A DNA stretch of 64,000 nucleotides from assembly GCA_028716385.1 (NCBI GenBank), contig JAQUPX010000008.1, forward strand, positions 1 to 64,000, read 5' to 3'. The notes below the pieces were generated by a model. The model was not told where the DNA came from. It saw only the letters and a list, made by a program, of their open reading frames with translations, and ran no database searches. The DNA comes from a bacterium. Lineage in GTDB: Bacteria > Hydrothermota > UBA3073 > JACQXS01 > JAQTXJ01. Positions 51,083 to 60,114 of the stretch are shown one piece after another. Within the stretch, counting starts at the first letter, position 1, and every line of letters begins with the position of its first letter. Position numbers and translations under genes: made by a program.

Positions 51083-51448
51083 TTTCAAAATGGGAAAAAT
51101 GAAAAACAAACAAAACTATCTTCCAGAGGGTGGACATTAATTTTTTGTCCGGGACTAAAAATGAAACCTAGAAACTTTCAAAACTCTAAAAATACCCCTA
51201 AAAACTCTGTATCATTCCTGACACTAAATACGCTACATAATGTATATTATGTAGCGAAGTCTATGGGGCGTGAAATGACAAGGGTTTGCGGATATTGATA
51301 AAAATGAGAACTAAAAAACGAGCTACTTTTTCAGGAATTTGCGATTTAAGACGTTATTTTGGGTTAAGTGGTGTATTTACACTCTAAAATGAAATTAAAG
51401 GCAAAAAATAGGGGTATTTAATATGGTTAGATAAAATAGGGGGGAGAG
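51083..51448. other. 366-bp non-coding gap with dif-like site
   Basis: No good gene is present. Short frames (for example 16 codons near 51100 and 27 codons near 51304) lack ribosome sites. The region is AT-rich, holds the palindromic Xer-type site at 51230-51257, and ends with AGGGGGGAGAG before the next gene. It is the longest gap in the late block, which suggests a site function such as attachment, resolution or an origin. Confidence 0.6.
51230..51257. other. dif-like XerC/XerD recombination site
   Basis: 17 contiguous bases (51236-51252) are identical to the E. coli dif core, including the complete TGTATA centre (51241-51246), the CATAA end of the XerC arm and TTATGT of the XerD arm. The surrounding sequence forms a perfect palindrome (11-bp arms 51231-51241 and 51246-51256, 4-base loop). 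Dif arms away from the core are not conserved here. It could be the attP of a Xer-using integrative element or a dimer-resolution site. Confidence 0.65.
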
Positions 51449-51754
51449 ATGCCGGTAATGTCAGAAAAAGATACTGAAGTGTATGTCAATAAGATTTTTA
51501 GATTAGAAGAGAAAGAGGGTAATCTAATTATTGGAAAAAGATTTGATTATGTTTATGGAGTAGATTATAAAGCATTTTTTATAAGAAATGAACATGGAGT
51601 TTTTGTTGGCAGTATCTTTTATGTTCACATATACGAAACCTATCTCTTTCATCCAAGAAAGGGGTTTTCTTTTTGCCAAGAAGACTTAAAAGAAATATTA
51701 GAAAGAGTAACGGAATTAAACAATAATAAGGGGTTATTGTATAAATTGCTATAA
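51449..51754 (+). CDS. Hypothetical protein, 101 residues
   Basis: MPVMSEKDTEVYVNKIFRLE, then beta strands (NLIIGKRFDYVYGVDYKAFF, HGVFVGSIFYVHIYETYL) and a helix (EDLKEILERVTELNNNK). Site AGGGGGGAGAG. First gene after the non-coding gap. No family recognised; possibly a small alpha/beta domain. Confidence 0.55.
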   Translation: MPVMSEKDTEVYVNKIFRLEEKEGNLIIGKRFDYVYGVDYKAFFIRNEHGVFVGSIFYVHIYETYLFHPRKGFSFCQEDLKEILERVTELNNNKGLLYKLL

Positions 51755-51792
51755 CAGGGGTATTTATCGGGGTTGGTAAAAATGGAGGGCAG

Positions 51793-51990
51793 ATGAAAAA
51801 AATATTATGGATTGGTGGTTTGATTGGGTTGGTAGTTTTAATAAATAGGAATATCCCTTCAAAATTAAAAAATGATTGGAAATGTACTAAGTGTGGAAAA
51901 TACGTATTGAATCAAACGGATGAGCAAATGTATAGTAGAATGGTAACTTGTCCTTATTGTGGACAAGCGATGGTAAAGTTAAACAAATAG
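51793..51990 (+). CDS. Membrane-anchored zinc ribbon
   Basis: 65 residues. N-terminal membrane helix (ILWIGGLIGLVVLINRN), then a zinc ribbon with WKCTKCGKYV and VTCPYCGQAMVK. The Cys pairs are typical of rubredoxin-like knuckles. Site GGAGGGCAG. It could anchor a nucleic acid or protein partner to a membrane. Confidence 0.7.
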   Translation: MKKILWIGGLIGLVVLINRNIPSKLKNDWKCTKCGKYVLNQTDEQMYSRMVTCPYCGQAMVKLNK

Positions 51991-51997
51991 GAGCAAA

Positions 51998-52768
51998 ATG
52001 AGAACTTGGATAAAAATAGACCCGACTGGAAAAACAAAAGAACAACTGTTTGAAGAAATAGCGAAAGTTAATCCCCTGTCTGCCGGGAAGAGAGATAGAG
52101 ATTATAGTACGGTTGAAAATGTTCGGTGGTGGTTTAGGGGAGATAGTAAGGAACAGATATTGGATGCTATTTATTTCTATAATGCTTATGGGGATATTGC
52201 TAATTGGGAAGTTGGATGGTTCGTGCCAGAAAGAAAGATTGTTCTTGAGGCATTAGAAAAGAAAGGGAAAGAAATGCAAAAGAAATATGGCATTGAACAA
52301 TATAGCGTACATGATGATTCCGCTGCACGACAAAGAAAGCAATTGGCAAATAAACGAGCCGAAGAAAATAAAGCTAAAATGGATAACGAATGGATTACTT
52401 ATACACACAGGTATCCCGGAGGATATATTCCGACATCGAAAATAAATGAGGCATTAAAAGAACACGATAGAATTTCTGAAAAGTATTTAGGTAGTTTAAT
52501 GTCTTCCGTAGGACAATCAATCAAAGGGGGAAAGATGAATAAACCATCTCAGACTATTAGTTTAGATGATTTAATAAGGAGAGAACAACCGAATACCTTA
52601 TCAAAATTATGGGAACTAGTGGCCACAACAAGATTTATGCTTAATGAAATAAGGATAGTTCGGTATTATGGGGCAGTGCAGGGAGTTAAAATAAAAGTAA
52701 GGGATAATCTTACTGGAGAGACCGGTTGGCTCCCGAGAGGAAGTAAAGTGTATTCCATTTTTAAGTAA
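51998..52768 (+). CDS. Two-module hypothetical protein with internal start
   Basis: 256 residues. The N-terminal part is helical and charged (KEQLFEEIAKVNPLSAGKRD; IVLEALEKKGKEMQKKYGI). A motif SVGQSIKGGKMNKP at residues 171-184 joins it to a 77-residue C-terminal unit (LWELVATTRFMLNEIRIVRY, LTGETGWLPRGSKVYSIFK). The DNA for this join contains AAAGGGGGAAAGATG with the ATG at 52535 in frame, so the second unit may also be made separately. Family unknown. Confidence 0.55.
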   Translation: MRTWIKIDPTGKTKEQLFEEIAKVNPLSAGKRDRDYSTVENVRWWFRGDSKEQILDAIYFYNAYGDIANWEVGWFVPERKIVLEALEKKGKEMQKKYGIEQYSVHDDSAARQRKQLANKRAEENKAKMDNEWITYTHRYPGGYIPTSKINEALKEHDRISEKYLGSLMSSVGQSIKGGKMNKPSQTISLDDLIRREQPNTLSKLWELVATTRFMLNEIRIVRYYGAVQGVKIKVRDNLTGETGWLPRGSKVYSIFK

Positions 52769-52776
52769 AAAATAAA

Positions 52777-55611
52777 ATGAAAACATTACTTGAACAGCTT
52801 GACACATGGGCAAGAATTGCGATAATACATACTCCCGGAGCAAAGATTGTCTCTGATGGAATCGAGCTTGATATATCTCGTTACCAACAATATGAACAAT
52901 TTGGGATGCCTAGTTTAAGAACTGGAGTGTTTTATCTTCCTGAATTAAAATCTCCTTTTAGGGGATACTATTCTACCGGAAAACTTGGATATGGTGGTGG
53001 AGAACTAATTACCGGAAGAACTAAAATAAAAAGACCTATAATTGTAAAAGCTGGGACTGGCGGAGTTGGAATAAAAAAGGCATACGATATAGTATGTGGA
53101 AAAGGGACATACGATAAAATGCGTGGTGATGTTTTAAATGTTATTATGAATAAGGCTTGGACTGGCGGAGTTAATACAACAGATATAGCAGAGATATTGC
53201 GGAAATACGGGGGAGACGAAAATTTAGCTTATGATATTTTTACGCATTCTAAAAAAGGAAATACTCTTGCGTATGCCATACAAGAACATATTGCAGCGGT
53301 TAAAATAAGAAATGCCGGATATGATTCGGTTTTATCTTATTCTAAAAGTGCTGGGAAACTACGATTATCAGAGTTGTTTGATTTAAGACAAAAAAATTAT
53401 CCATCAGAAAGTGGAAAAATGTTTTTAGAAAAATATATCAATAACCAAGTAGGACAATCTATCTCTCCCGAACAACTATTAAATCCAAAAACTTCTATTG
53501 CAGTATTTAGAGAAAGAATTAAAACAGTCCCGGAAAGTATACTCTCTTATTTGAAAGACAAGGCAATGCAAATGAGACGGGAGAAAGGAATATTTACTGA
53601 TGCAATAATCGGGGACCCAAAAACAGATTTCATATTTGCGGAAGTTAGCAGAGAAAGCACAAGGAGACAAATATTAGGGGGAATCGCTAAGGGAATGCGA
53701 CCTCCAATAACTAAAGCACAATTAGATAAAGAATTAGAAGAACATTTGAAATATTGGTATCCCGGATATAAAGAGCCTATTATACAGGTCGGTAAGTCAA
53801 TAACTAAAAGAAAAACAGTTTACCACGGGACCCCAATGGGTGGGTTCAAAAGATTTAGCATGCAAATGCGCGGGAAAAATACCGGTATGAAAGCGGAAGA
53901 TACCGGATTCCATTTTACCAATAGTTATAAAGAGGCAGAGAGTTATTCTGGGCTATACAAGGATAGACTTGCAAAAGAGGCGCTCAAAAAACTCGGATAT
54001 ATTCCGGCCACATTAAAAAGAAATCCCAGGGCAGAAATTATTGAGGTGCATTTAGATTACAAAAAGCCATTTTACATAGGTTCAAGCAAGAATATAAATA
54101 GTAGAACAATAGCAGAAGCAAAAAGAAGAGGATATGACGCTATAATAGCTGATTTAGGTGGAAATGCTATAGAGTATGTCGTATTCTCTCCCGAACAAAT
54201 TAAAATTAAAAATCGAATAAGACAAGCAGTTAATAACCAAATAGGGGGAAAAGTGAAAAATAAAAAAAGATATATTTACGAATATAAGCAAAATGGGTAT
54301 TATATATTCGACAATGCTCATTTGAACCAGTACAACTTTCCAACAGTTGTGCATAACATAGGACCATTAACATTTAGTGAAGCAGTGAAACTAAGTAAAA
54401 AAATGAATGGTGCTGAATCTGGGAAATATACCTTACGCGCAGCAGTTGGAAGATATGTAACAAGAACAGACAACGAACAGAGATTAAAAAACTTAGTGGA
54501 AGATAAGAGGGATGAACTATTTGCGCTCTTTAACACGAAGCCAAAGAAAAAACTTAAACATTTAACTAAGAAAAAGTATGATGAACTTATGAAAAAGGCA
54601 ATAGAAAAAGACAAAAAAGAAATATGGGGAATTGGAAGACAGGTTTCAAAAGATACATTAGAAGGAAGATACGGAACTATTATGGGACCGGCAATGAAAA
54701 GGTTAATACAAGATCCGGTAAAAAACTATTGGCAAATAAAATACATTAAAGACTTTATGAGTTTTCCTAAAGGAATAGATAAGCCTCACAATAGATTAGT
54801 AGCAGAAAATGTAGATTATATACGACAGCATATAAAAACAATGCCAAAACTACAGTTCTATAAGCTTTATTACCCCTTATTGGATAGTTGGGACGCTGAC
54901 AATATTCATCACGAAGTTATGAAGATAATATCAATCCATCCACATTTAGATTATTACAAAGTGGATTACGAACAATATGTAAAATACATGGAAGAACGCA
55001 GACAAGGCCTATTAAAACAATTAAAAGAGGAAGGAAAATTAAGATGGGTTGGAAAAAGAGTTGGAAAATCTATCAACAGAAATCCCGGAGTAGGAATCAG
55101 TTATAAAGGCATGCAGAGTCCGCGACAATTCACAAGAAGCAAAACTTCTGCTAATCGCAAAGCCACGGAAGATATTCTCGCAAGAGAGCAAGAAATTGAC
55201 GCTAGGGAGAAAATAAAATTAGAAAAATTAAGGACCAAAACTACAAGCGAATTGATACGAGAACAAAAAGAAGATATTAAATTTGCAAGAAAGCGGGGAT
55301 ATTCTTTTCCTTCAGAAGTAAGGCTTATTGATAAGATTTTATTTGAAAGACAACATTCTACATCTCCATTTTTATCTGTCAGTGGATTCGCAAAAGGCAC
55401 GAGCAAGGGACTAAAAACAATAAAGATTATAAAGACAGTGTTAAAAAACAAGAAAGTCCGGGTAAAAGTATTTCTTGATAATAGATTAATTCTTTCTAAA
55501 GAGCTTCCAAATGACATACAGGCAATACGGTTCCTATACAACTACCAGAAAGGAATTAAAAATAAGCAAAATTATAGGATTAAAGAAATCGCTGATTATA
55601 GAAACGCTTAA
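52777..55611 (+). CDS. Large polyvalent-type protein with ADP-ribosyltransferase-like domain
   Basis: 944 residues, divided at residues 225 (QVGQSISP), 338 (QVGKSITK), 489 (QIGGKVKN), 619 (IGRQVSKD) and 758-765 (VGKRVGKSI). Residues 343-485 match the ART-PolyVal/MuF-linked ADP-ribosyltransferase pattern: TVYHGTPMGGFKRF, TGFHFTNSYKEAESYSG, then GYDAIIADLGGNAIEYVVFS with the end E/Q-x-E-like element. The first unit (AYDIVCGKGTYDKMRG, KIRNAGYDSVLSYSK) may be a second, divergent ART. Units between are helical or unknown. ARTs of this kind are delivered by phages and modify host proteins or nucleic acids. An in-frame GTG at 54253 has a GGGGGAAAA site. Confidence 0.7.
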   Translation: MKTLLEQLDTWARIAIIHTPGAKIVSDGIELDISRYQQYEQFGMPSLRTGVFYLPELKSPFRGYYSTGKLGYGGGELITGRTKIKRPIIVKAGTGGVGIKKAYDIVCGKGTYDKMRGDVLNVIMNKAWTGGVNTTDIAEILRKYGGDENLAYDIFTHSKKGNTLAYAIQEHIAAVKIRNAGYDSVLSYSKSAGKLRLSELFDLRQKNYPSESGKMFLEKYINNQVGQSISPEQLLNPKTSIAVFRERIKTVPESILSYLKDKAMQMRREKGIFTDAIIGDPKTDFIFAEVSRESTRRQILGGIAKGMRPPITKAQLDKELEEHLKYWYPGYKEPIIQVGKSITKRKTVYHGTPMGGFKRFSMQMRGKNTGMKAEDTGFHFTNSYKEAESYSGLYKDRLAKEALKKLGYIPATLKRNPRAEIIEVHLDYKKPFYIGSSKNINSRTIAEAKRRGYDAIIADLGGNAIEYVVFSPEQIKIKNRIRQAVNNQIGGKVKNKKRYIYEYKQNGYYIFDNAHLNQYNFPTVVHNIGPLTFSEAVKLSKKMNGAESGKYTLRAAVGRYVTRTDNEQRLKNLVEDKRDELFALFNTKPKKKLKHLTKKKYDELMKKAIEKDKKEIWGIGRQVSKDTLEGRYGTIMGPAMKRLIQDPVKNYWQIKYIKDFMSFPKGIDKPHNRLVAENVDYIRQHIKTMPKLQFYKLYYPLLDSWDADNIHHEVMKIISIHPHLDYYKVDYEQYVKYMEERRQGLLKQLKEEGKLRWVGKRVGKSINRNPGVGISYKGMQSPRQFTRSKTSANRKATEDILAREQEIDAREKIKLEKLRTKTTSELIREQKEDIKFARKRGYSFPSEVRLIDKILFERQHSTSPFLSVSGFAKGTSKGLKTIKIIKTVLKNKKVRVKVFLDNRLILSKELPNDIQAIRFLYNYQKGIKNKQNYRIKEIADYRNA

Positions 55612-55624
55612 TTAGGGGGGAAAT

Positions 55625-56365
55625 ATGACCACAAAAGAAAGAATGCAACAAATAGAGACTGCGATAAGAAATTTCAGTAACTATAAAACGCTACCGGTAA
55701 AAGATAAACTCTATATTATGAGTTATCTTAGTAATTCCATCGAAGCCATTTGTGATAAAAAGACTTGGGATAAGATAGATTTCTGGAATCAAGAATTACT
55801 TATTGCTGCCTCCGAAGGTCATTATCAAAAAAACATTATACGAACCATAGCAAAAACTTCCTCTAGCGATAGAATGTTGACTAGTCCCCCGGCAGTGATT
55901 AAGCAAAGGGTAAACAAATGGATAGAAGATATTATTAATGTATATTATAAGATAATCAAACCGGAATTAACCGGACATCAAACTCAAATCGGATCAGCCA
56001 CGGGAACACTCCCTAAGAAGAAATCAGTAACATGCGCACAATTAGACAAGATTCAGGACATAATAGATGAGAAAGGACGTATGTCTATCCTAGGAGAAGC
56101 AGGGACCGCCTATCTCGCACTTTCTGCCCGTCATGTTGATTGGAAAGGGTTTAAGTTGGGAGATAGAGCTGCTGCCCCCTTAATAGATTTCTGGGGGGAA
56201 GTTTATAAAAAATTGGGCATAAACTTATCTATGCTCTATTTAGCTAAAATTGTATTAGATTATTTATACCCAAAGAAAGTTCAGTACTGGGATATTGAAG
56301 ATAAAAGGTTTGAAAACGCCATAAAACGGTGGAAAAAACTATCAGATAAATATAGTAGAAACTAA
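55625..56365 (+). CDS. Helical hypothetical protein with internal motif
   Basis: 246 residues, with QIGSATGTLPKKKS near residue 121 joining two helical units (ERMQQIETAIRNFSNYKTLP; QLDKIQDIIDEKGRMSILG). Site AGGGGGGAAAT. Its stop overlaps the start of the metallopeptidase gene. No catalytic motif or family seen. It belongs to the same polyvalent gene set by position and motif. Confidence 0.55.
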   Translation: MTTKERMQQIETAIRNFSNYKTLPVKDKLYIMSYLSNSIEAICDKKTWDKIDFWNQELLIAASEGHYQKNIIRTIAKTSSSDRMLTSPPAVIKQRVNKWIEDIINVYYKIIKPELTGHQTQIGSATGTLPKKKSVTCAQLDKIQDIIDEKGRMSILGEAGTAYLALSARHVDWKGFKLGDRAAAPLIDFWGEVYKKLGINLSMLYLAKIVLDYLYPKKVQYWDIEDKRFENAIKRWKKLSDKYSRN

Positions 56366-57417
56366 TGATACCAAAATATAAACGAGCTGAAGACTTTATA
56401 ACCAATGTTCTGGGGATGCCAATAGAACGTCCCCGGAGATATGGAAGTATGAGCATTGGACTTAAACGCTATCAAGACGGGAGAAATGCTATCGTTCTTC
56501 CTGCACAGCTCGATATAAATTCTGTAGAAATACAAGAAGCACTCTGGCATGAAGTTGGACATTTCATTGATGACGCACATTATTATGGGGGAAGAAGTTC
56601 AAAAACGTCTTGGGTACAGGTTGGAAAGTATTCCAGCAAAAATCACGCTCTTTTGCAGGAAAATAGAGAGTACTTGCAGAGCGACAGGACTCCCTTCCAA
56701 ATTGACATCCAGATAGGCAAAAAACATTATTCATCTTTAGAGGAAGTATTGGCAGACCCCGAGGTTTCCGAGTGGGCAAAAACGGATATGAAAACCCGAA
56801 TGATAAAAGACAAATACATACAAAAGTCTTATCTCGCACAGGATGTGGAAGTATTCGCTGATGGATTCGCAAAATACTTACGGAATCCAATCAAAATGCA
56901 ACAAGATCTCCCAGGGGTAGCAAGAATGTATGAACAGGTGTTTGCACAGGAACAATCTTTAACTGGATTTCATCAAATAGGAAGACAGATAGGAAAACAT
57001 CAAGGAGTACTAATTGGAAAATCAAAAATAAATACTTCCTCTGATATTTATTCAGTTCAGTTGCATAAGTCCACGGGAATAGCAAAAACTCATTTTGATA
57101 TACGGATTGGATATAAGGGGAAGTTAATATCCTTTGCAACGAAAACACGTCTCCCTAGAAGAGCCGGACAATCTGTTTTTGTGGTCAGAGTAGAAGACCA
57201 TCCACTTTCTTACGCACTATGGAGTGGAACTATTGCTTATGGAAAATATGGGCAGGGAAAAGTTTTGCTTGACACATTCGGCCAACGGAATATTATAGAA
57301 TATGGACCTAAAAAAATAAAAGTGGAATTCATCGGGGGAAAGTATCCCGGAGTATACGCTTTTATCAGAATGGGAAATGGAAAAATCTGGAAATTAATTA
57401 AACCGAAAAGAAAGTAG
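56365..57417 (+). CDS. HEVGH metallopeptidase fused to LigD-type 3'-phosphoesterase
   Basis: 350 residues. Module 1 (1-204) is a zincin: ALWHEVGHFIDDAHYY (His62, Glu63, His66) and the later DVEVFADGFAKYLRNP that can give the third ligand, as in phage polyvalent metallopeptidases. The join is IGRQIGKHQGVLIGKSK (205-220). Module 2 (about 221-350) matches the LigD phosphoesterase: YSVQLHKSTG, THFDIRIGYKGKLISFA, RVEDHPLSYALWSGTI and YGKYGQGKVLLDTF, with the His/Asp residues kept. Such PE domains trim 3'-phosphates or ribonucleotides at DNA ends. The fusion of a peptidase and a DNA-repair nuclease is unusual and fits a package of injected proteins. Confidence 0.85.
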   Translation: MIPKYKRAEDFITNVLGMPIERPRRYGSMSIGLKRYQDGRNAIVLPAQLDINSVEIQEALWHEVGHFIDDAHYYGGRSSKTSWVQVGKYSSKNHALLQENREYLQSDRTPFQIDIQIGKKHYSSLEEVLADPEVSEWAKTDMKTRMIKDKYIQKSYLAQDVEVFADGFAKYLRNPIKMQQDLPGVARMYEQVFAQEQSLTGFHQIGRQIGKHQGVLIGKSKINTSSDIYSVQLHKSTGIAKTHFDIRIGYKGKLISFATKTRLPRRAGQSVFVVRVEDHPLSYALWSGTIAYGKYGQGKVLLDTFGQRNIIEYGPKKIKVEFIGGKYPGVYAFIRMGNGKIWKLIKPKRK

Positions 57418-57439
57418 GATAAAACAAATAGGGGGGAAA

Positions 57440-59998
57440 ATGTCAGAAAGAAAAGAATCATTATTTAACGGAAATAATATTATAGATGTTGCAAAAAGGA
57501 TACGAGATGCGATTAATTCTCCAGAGAAGTCTGCAACTTATTCAGAACTCGGTGGAGCAGGTAGGGAATCAATATTCATAACAATCTCTTTAGATAAAAA
57601 AGAAACTTGGATAAACAAAATTTTAGAGAATTCAAGGTATTGTCATTTTATGATTGATGCTGACGGAAAGATTAAACAACTTTCTGGGAATAAAGTAGAA
57701 AGGTTTAGGCAGACAAGGGCAAAGAGCATTAATGAGGTAATTCAAAAGATAAATAAGTATGTAGCGAGCCAAATAAAAACCAATGGAGTAGGAAAACAAG
57801 TATCTGGAAAAGGAAAATGGGCTTATGTTGATTTTACAGGATTGAAGGGTGTAAAAAGTTTTGGCAAAAAAACCCACGAATATAAAATACTTAACGAGTT
57901 CACTCCCGAACAGTGGAATGAATATACTGAAGATATGGCATTTGCGGGAGTAGACGTTAAATATGATTCCCGTACAGATGTTTATAAAGTTAGGAGATTG
58001 GATGTTTCATTAAACAAACAAGTATCCGGGGGAATGAAAGCATACTACATCAAGGATGGAAAAGTATATCGCAGAAGCACGCACTCTTTTGTTATGCCGG
58101 TAGAGAATATAAGATGGAGCGGATTATCGCATAAAGATATTGACGAAGAACAAACTACAAGAAAACAAAATTTTGACATGTTGACAGAACGAGGCGGAAG
58201 AAGGGTACCAATAGGGTGGAAAGTAAAAAAAGAAGATATAAAAAAATATAAAGAGGAAATAAAAGCAATAAGAGCAAAAAGACCTTATGTGGATAGTAAG
58301 GAAGCCTGCTATCTAACTGGGCGCGAAAATATGATCTTAGAATCGTTAGGGTTAAAAAAATCTACTCCTATAGGAAATAGAAGTTCAGTATCCGGAGAAC
58401 TGCGTAACGAAAACGAATTAATGAAAGTATTCTTACATAAAAATGGGATTGAGTGTACTCCAAGATTTACTTGGACTGGAAGTATGAAAGGAACTTGGAG
58501 GCTTTACAATAAAACAATGAGGTGGACTTCTGAATTAATTAAAAAATTTACATCCTTGGGTTTTGTTGATTTCGATGGTAGACCACTTAATCAATATTCT
58601 GGGAATGGTGGGCATTTTCACATAGATGTTAGAAATCCAGAATTAACAAAACAGATTATGGGAATGTCAGCACAGGCAGGACAGAGTGAAAGAGGGGTTC
58701 GTTATGTAAAACGCATGAAAGGTGGAAATTTGAGGGGGAGAAGTGTGGGAAAACAGGTATCAGAAACAAATTGGGATTATTCCAAAGGAGAACAATACTT
58801 AAAAACTACAAATATATCAGCTCTGGATAGAAGTTTGGGATTTATAAAAACCATATTAGAAGGAAATTCAGATGTGGCCGAAACAAGAAGAGCCATCAAT
58901 GCCTTAAAATGGGCAGAACAAAATCCACACACTAGGCATGCGTTCTTCCTAATAACCGGTATTAAACTCCCCAAAACACAAAAAGAAACTCAAGCATTGC
59001 TGGAAAAGATGACTGGATTGCCAAGTGGAAAACAATTTGTAACAGTTGGGAACCAAACAACTTTTCGTGAGAGTTTTCAACGGAAATTTAATAATATGAT
59101 AGAGAAGCTATACCGGTCAATAAACATTCACTTTGAAACCATAGATAGGGTAAACAAAAAATTAGCACGGGATGTTATTGATTTTTACAATAAAATAATA
59201 GCTGAAGAAATCCCCATGAATATATCTTCTTTCTATAAAGCAGAAGCATACTTTCTCCAACTCGAAAAGATATTATCTGATTCTAAAATGGGTAAACAGA
59301 TAGAAGTAGCCCCCAAAAGATGTGCATTATTCAAAGAAAACATCAAGGGGTTAATTAAACAAACTTATGGAATTCGATTATCTGATGTAGATGTTAAGGA
59401 CTTAAAAAAGAAATTGTATAATTCTCGTTTGGCAAGTTGGCAAGATAAATTGCATTATATGGAACAGTATTTAATACAAAAAGGATTATTAAAAAAGGAA
59501 CCCGAAGAACCCACCTCAATACAAGTTGCTAGATTGTACGCTAAACAGTGGGGAATATCTGTACAAGAAGCGCATAATCGTTTATTTTCCGATGCAAAGG
59601 GAAAGAATGTTAAACTGGTTAGGGCAAAAACCCAAATAGGAAAATCAATCTCTAATAAGAAACCAATTGAACTCGAAGATACTTGGAAATTAACTAAAAA
59701 AGAGTATCTACGACAGCACCCGACAAGAGGAAACCCTTCACCTGAAAAATTATTGCGCGCCCCCAATATAAAAGATCATCCAGAGATAAAAAGACGGGCA
59801 TTACAAGACATAGCGGATAACTGTTTTGTTCATACGACTTTCATAGCTCTGGCATTATCCGAACACAAGCCGGTTACAAAAAGAGTACTATCTTCTTATA
59901 CAAACCTAGAACTCGCAAGAGGAATATCCAACTTAAAACAACCACAAGCGAAAAGAAGAGCAATAGAATGGGCAGCGAAGATAAGTAGAAAAAAATAA
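57440..59998 (+). CDS. Large multi-module protein of the polyvalent set
   Basis: 852 residues with [VI]G motifs at 117 (VGKQVSGK), 195 (KQVSGGMK), 311 (IGNRSSVS), 436 (VGKQVSET), 617 (MGKQIEVA) and 733 (IGKSISNK), so blocks of about 80-180. The first block (FITISLDKKETWINKILENS, RYCHFMIDADGKIKQLSG) and the fourth (MRWTSELIKKFTSLGFVDFD, YSGNGGHFHIDVRNPEL) look like distinct small alpha/beta domains that I have no name for. The last block is helical with NCFVHTTFIALALSEHKPVT. Site AGGGGGGAAA. A GTG at 58745 has an AGGGGGAGAAGT site in frame. Confidence 0.6.
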   Translation: MSERKESLFNGNNIIDVAKRIRDAINSPEKSATYSELGGAGRESIFITISLDKKETWINKILENSRYCHFMIDADGKIKQLSGNKVERFRQTRAKSINEVIQKINKYVASQIKTNGVGKQVSGKGKWAYVDFTGLKGVKSFGKKTHEYKILNEFTPEQWNEYTEDMAFAGVDVKYDSRTDVYKVRRLDVSLNKQVSGGMKAYYIKDGKVYRRSTHSFVMPVENIRWSGLSHKDIDEEQTTRKQNFDMLTERGGRRVPIGWKVKKEDIKKYKEEIKAIRAKRPYVDSKEACYLTGRENMILESLGLKKSTPIGNRSSVSGELRNENELMKVFLHKNGIECTPRFTWTGSMKGTWRLYNKTMRWTSELIKKFTSLGFVDFDGRPLNQYSGNGGHFHIDVRNPELTKQIMGMSAQAGQSERGVRYVKRMKGGNLRGRSVGKQVSETNWDYSKGEQYLKTTNISALDRSLGFIKTILEGNSDVAETRRAINALKWAEQNPHTRHAFFLITGIKLPKTQKETQALLEKMTGLPSGKQFVTVGNQTTFRESFQRKFNNMIEKLYRSINIHFETIDRVNKKLARDVIDFYNKIIAEEIPMNISSFYKAEAYFLQLEKILSDSKMGKQIEVAPKRCALFKENIKGLIKQTYGIRLSDVDVKDLKKKLYNSRLASWQDKLHYMEQYLIQKGLLKKEPEEPTSIQVARLYAKQWGISVQEAHNRLFSDAKGKNVKLVRAKTQIGKSISNKKPIELEDTWKLTKKEYLRQHPTRGNPSPEKLLRAPNIKDHPEIKRRALQDIADNCFVHTTFIALALSEHKPVTKRVLSSYTNLELARGISNLKQPQAKRRAIEWAAKISRKK

Positions 59999-60000
59999 AA

Positions 60001-60114
60001 ATGATTTTAACTTTAATCTATATAGGAAGCGTAGCAGTTGCCGGGACAACATTATTTGTCTGCGGGTGCGTTGCAATAGTTAAGTCAATACAATTAAGAG
60101 AGGGGGAAGAATGA
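60001..60114 (+). CDS. Single-pass membrane peptide, 37 residues
   Basis: MILTLIYIGSVAVAGTTLFV, then CGCVAIVKSIQ and an acidic end. The TGA overlaps the next ATG (ATGA). One membrane helix with a Cys pair near its end. Starts two bases after the preceding stop and supplies the GAGGGGGAAGA site for the next gene. Confidence 0.55.
   Translation: MILTLIYIGSVAVAGTTLFVCGCVAIVKSIQLREGEE

Noticed and set aside
51095..51390. Short frames in the non-coding gap
   Set aside because: 16 and 27 codons, no ribosome sites, no coupling to neighbours.
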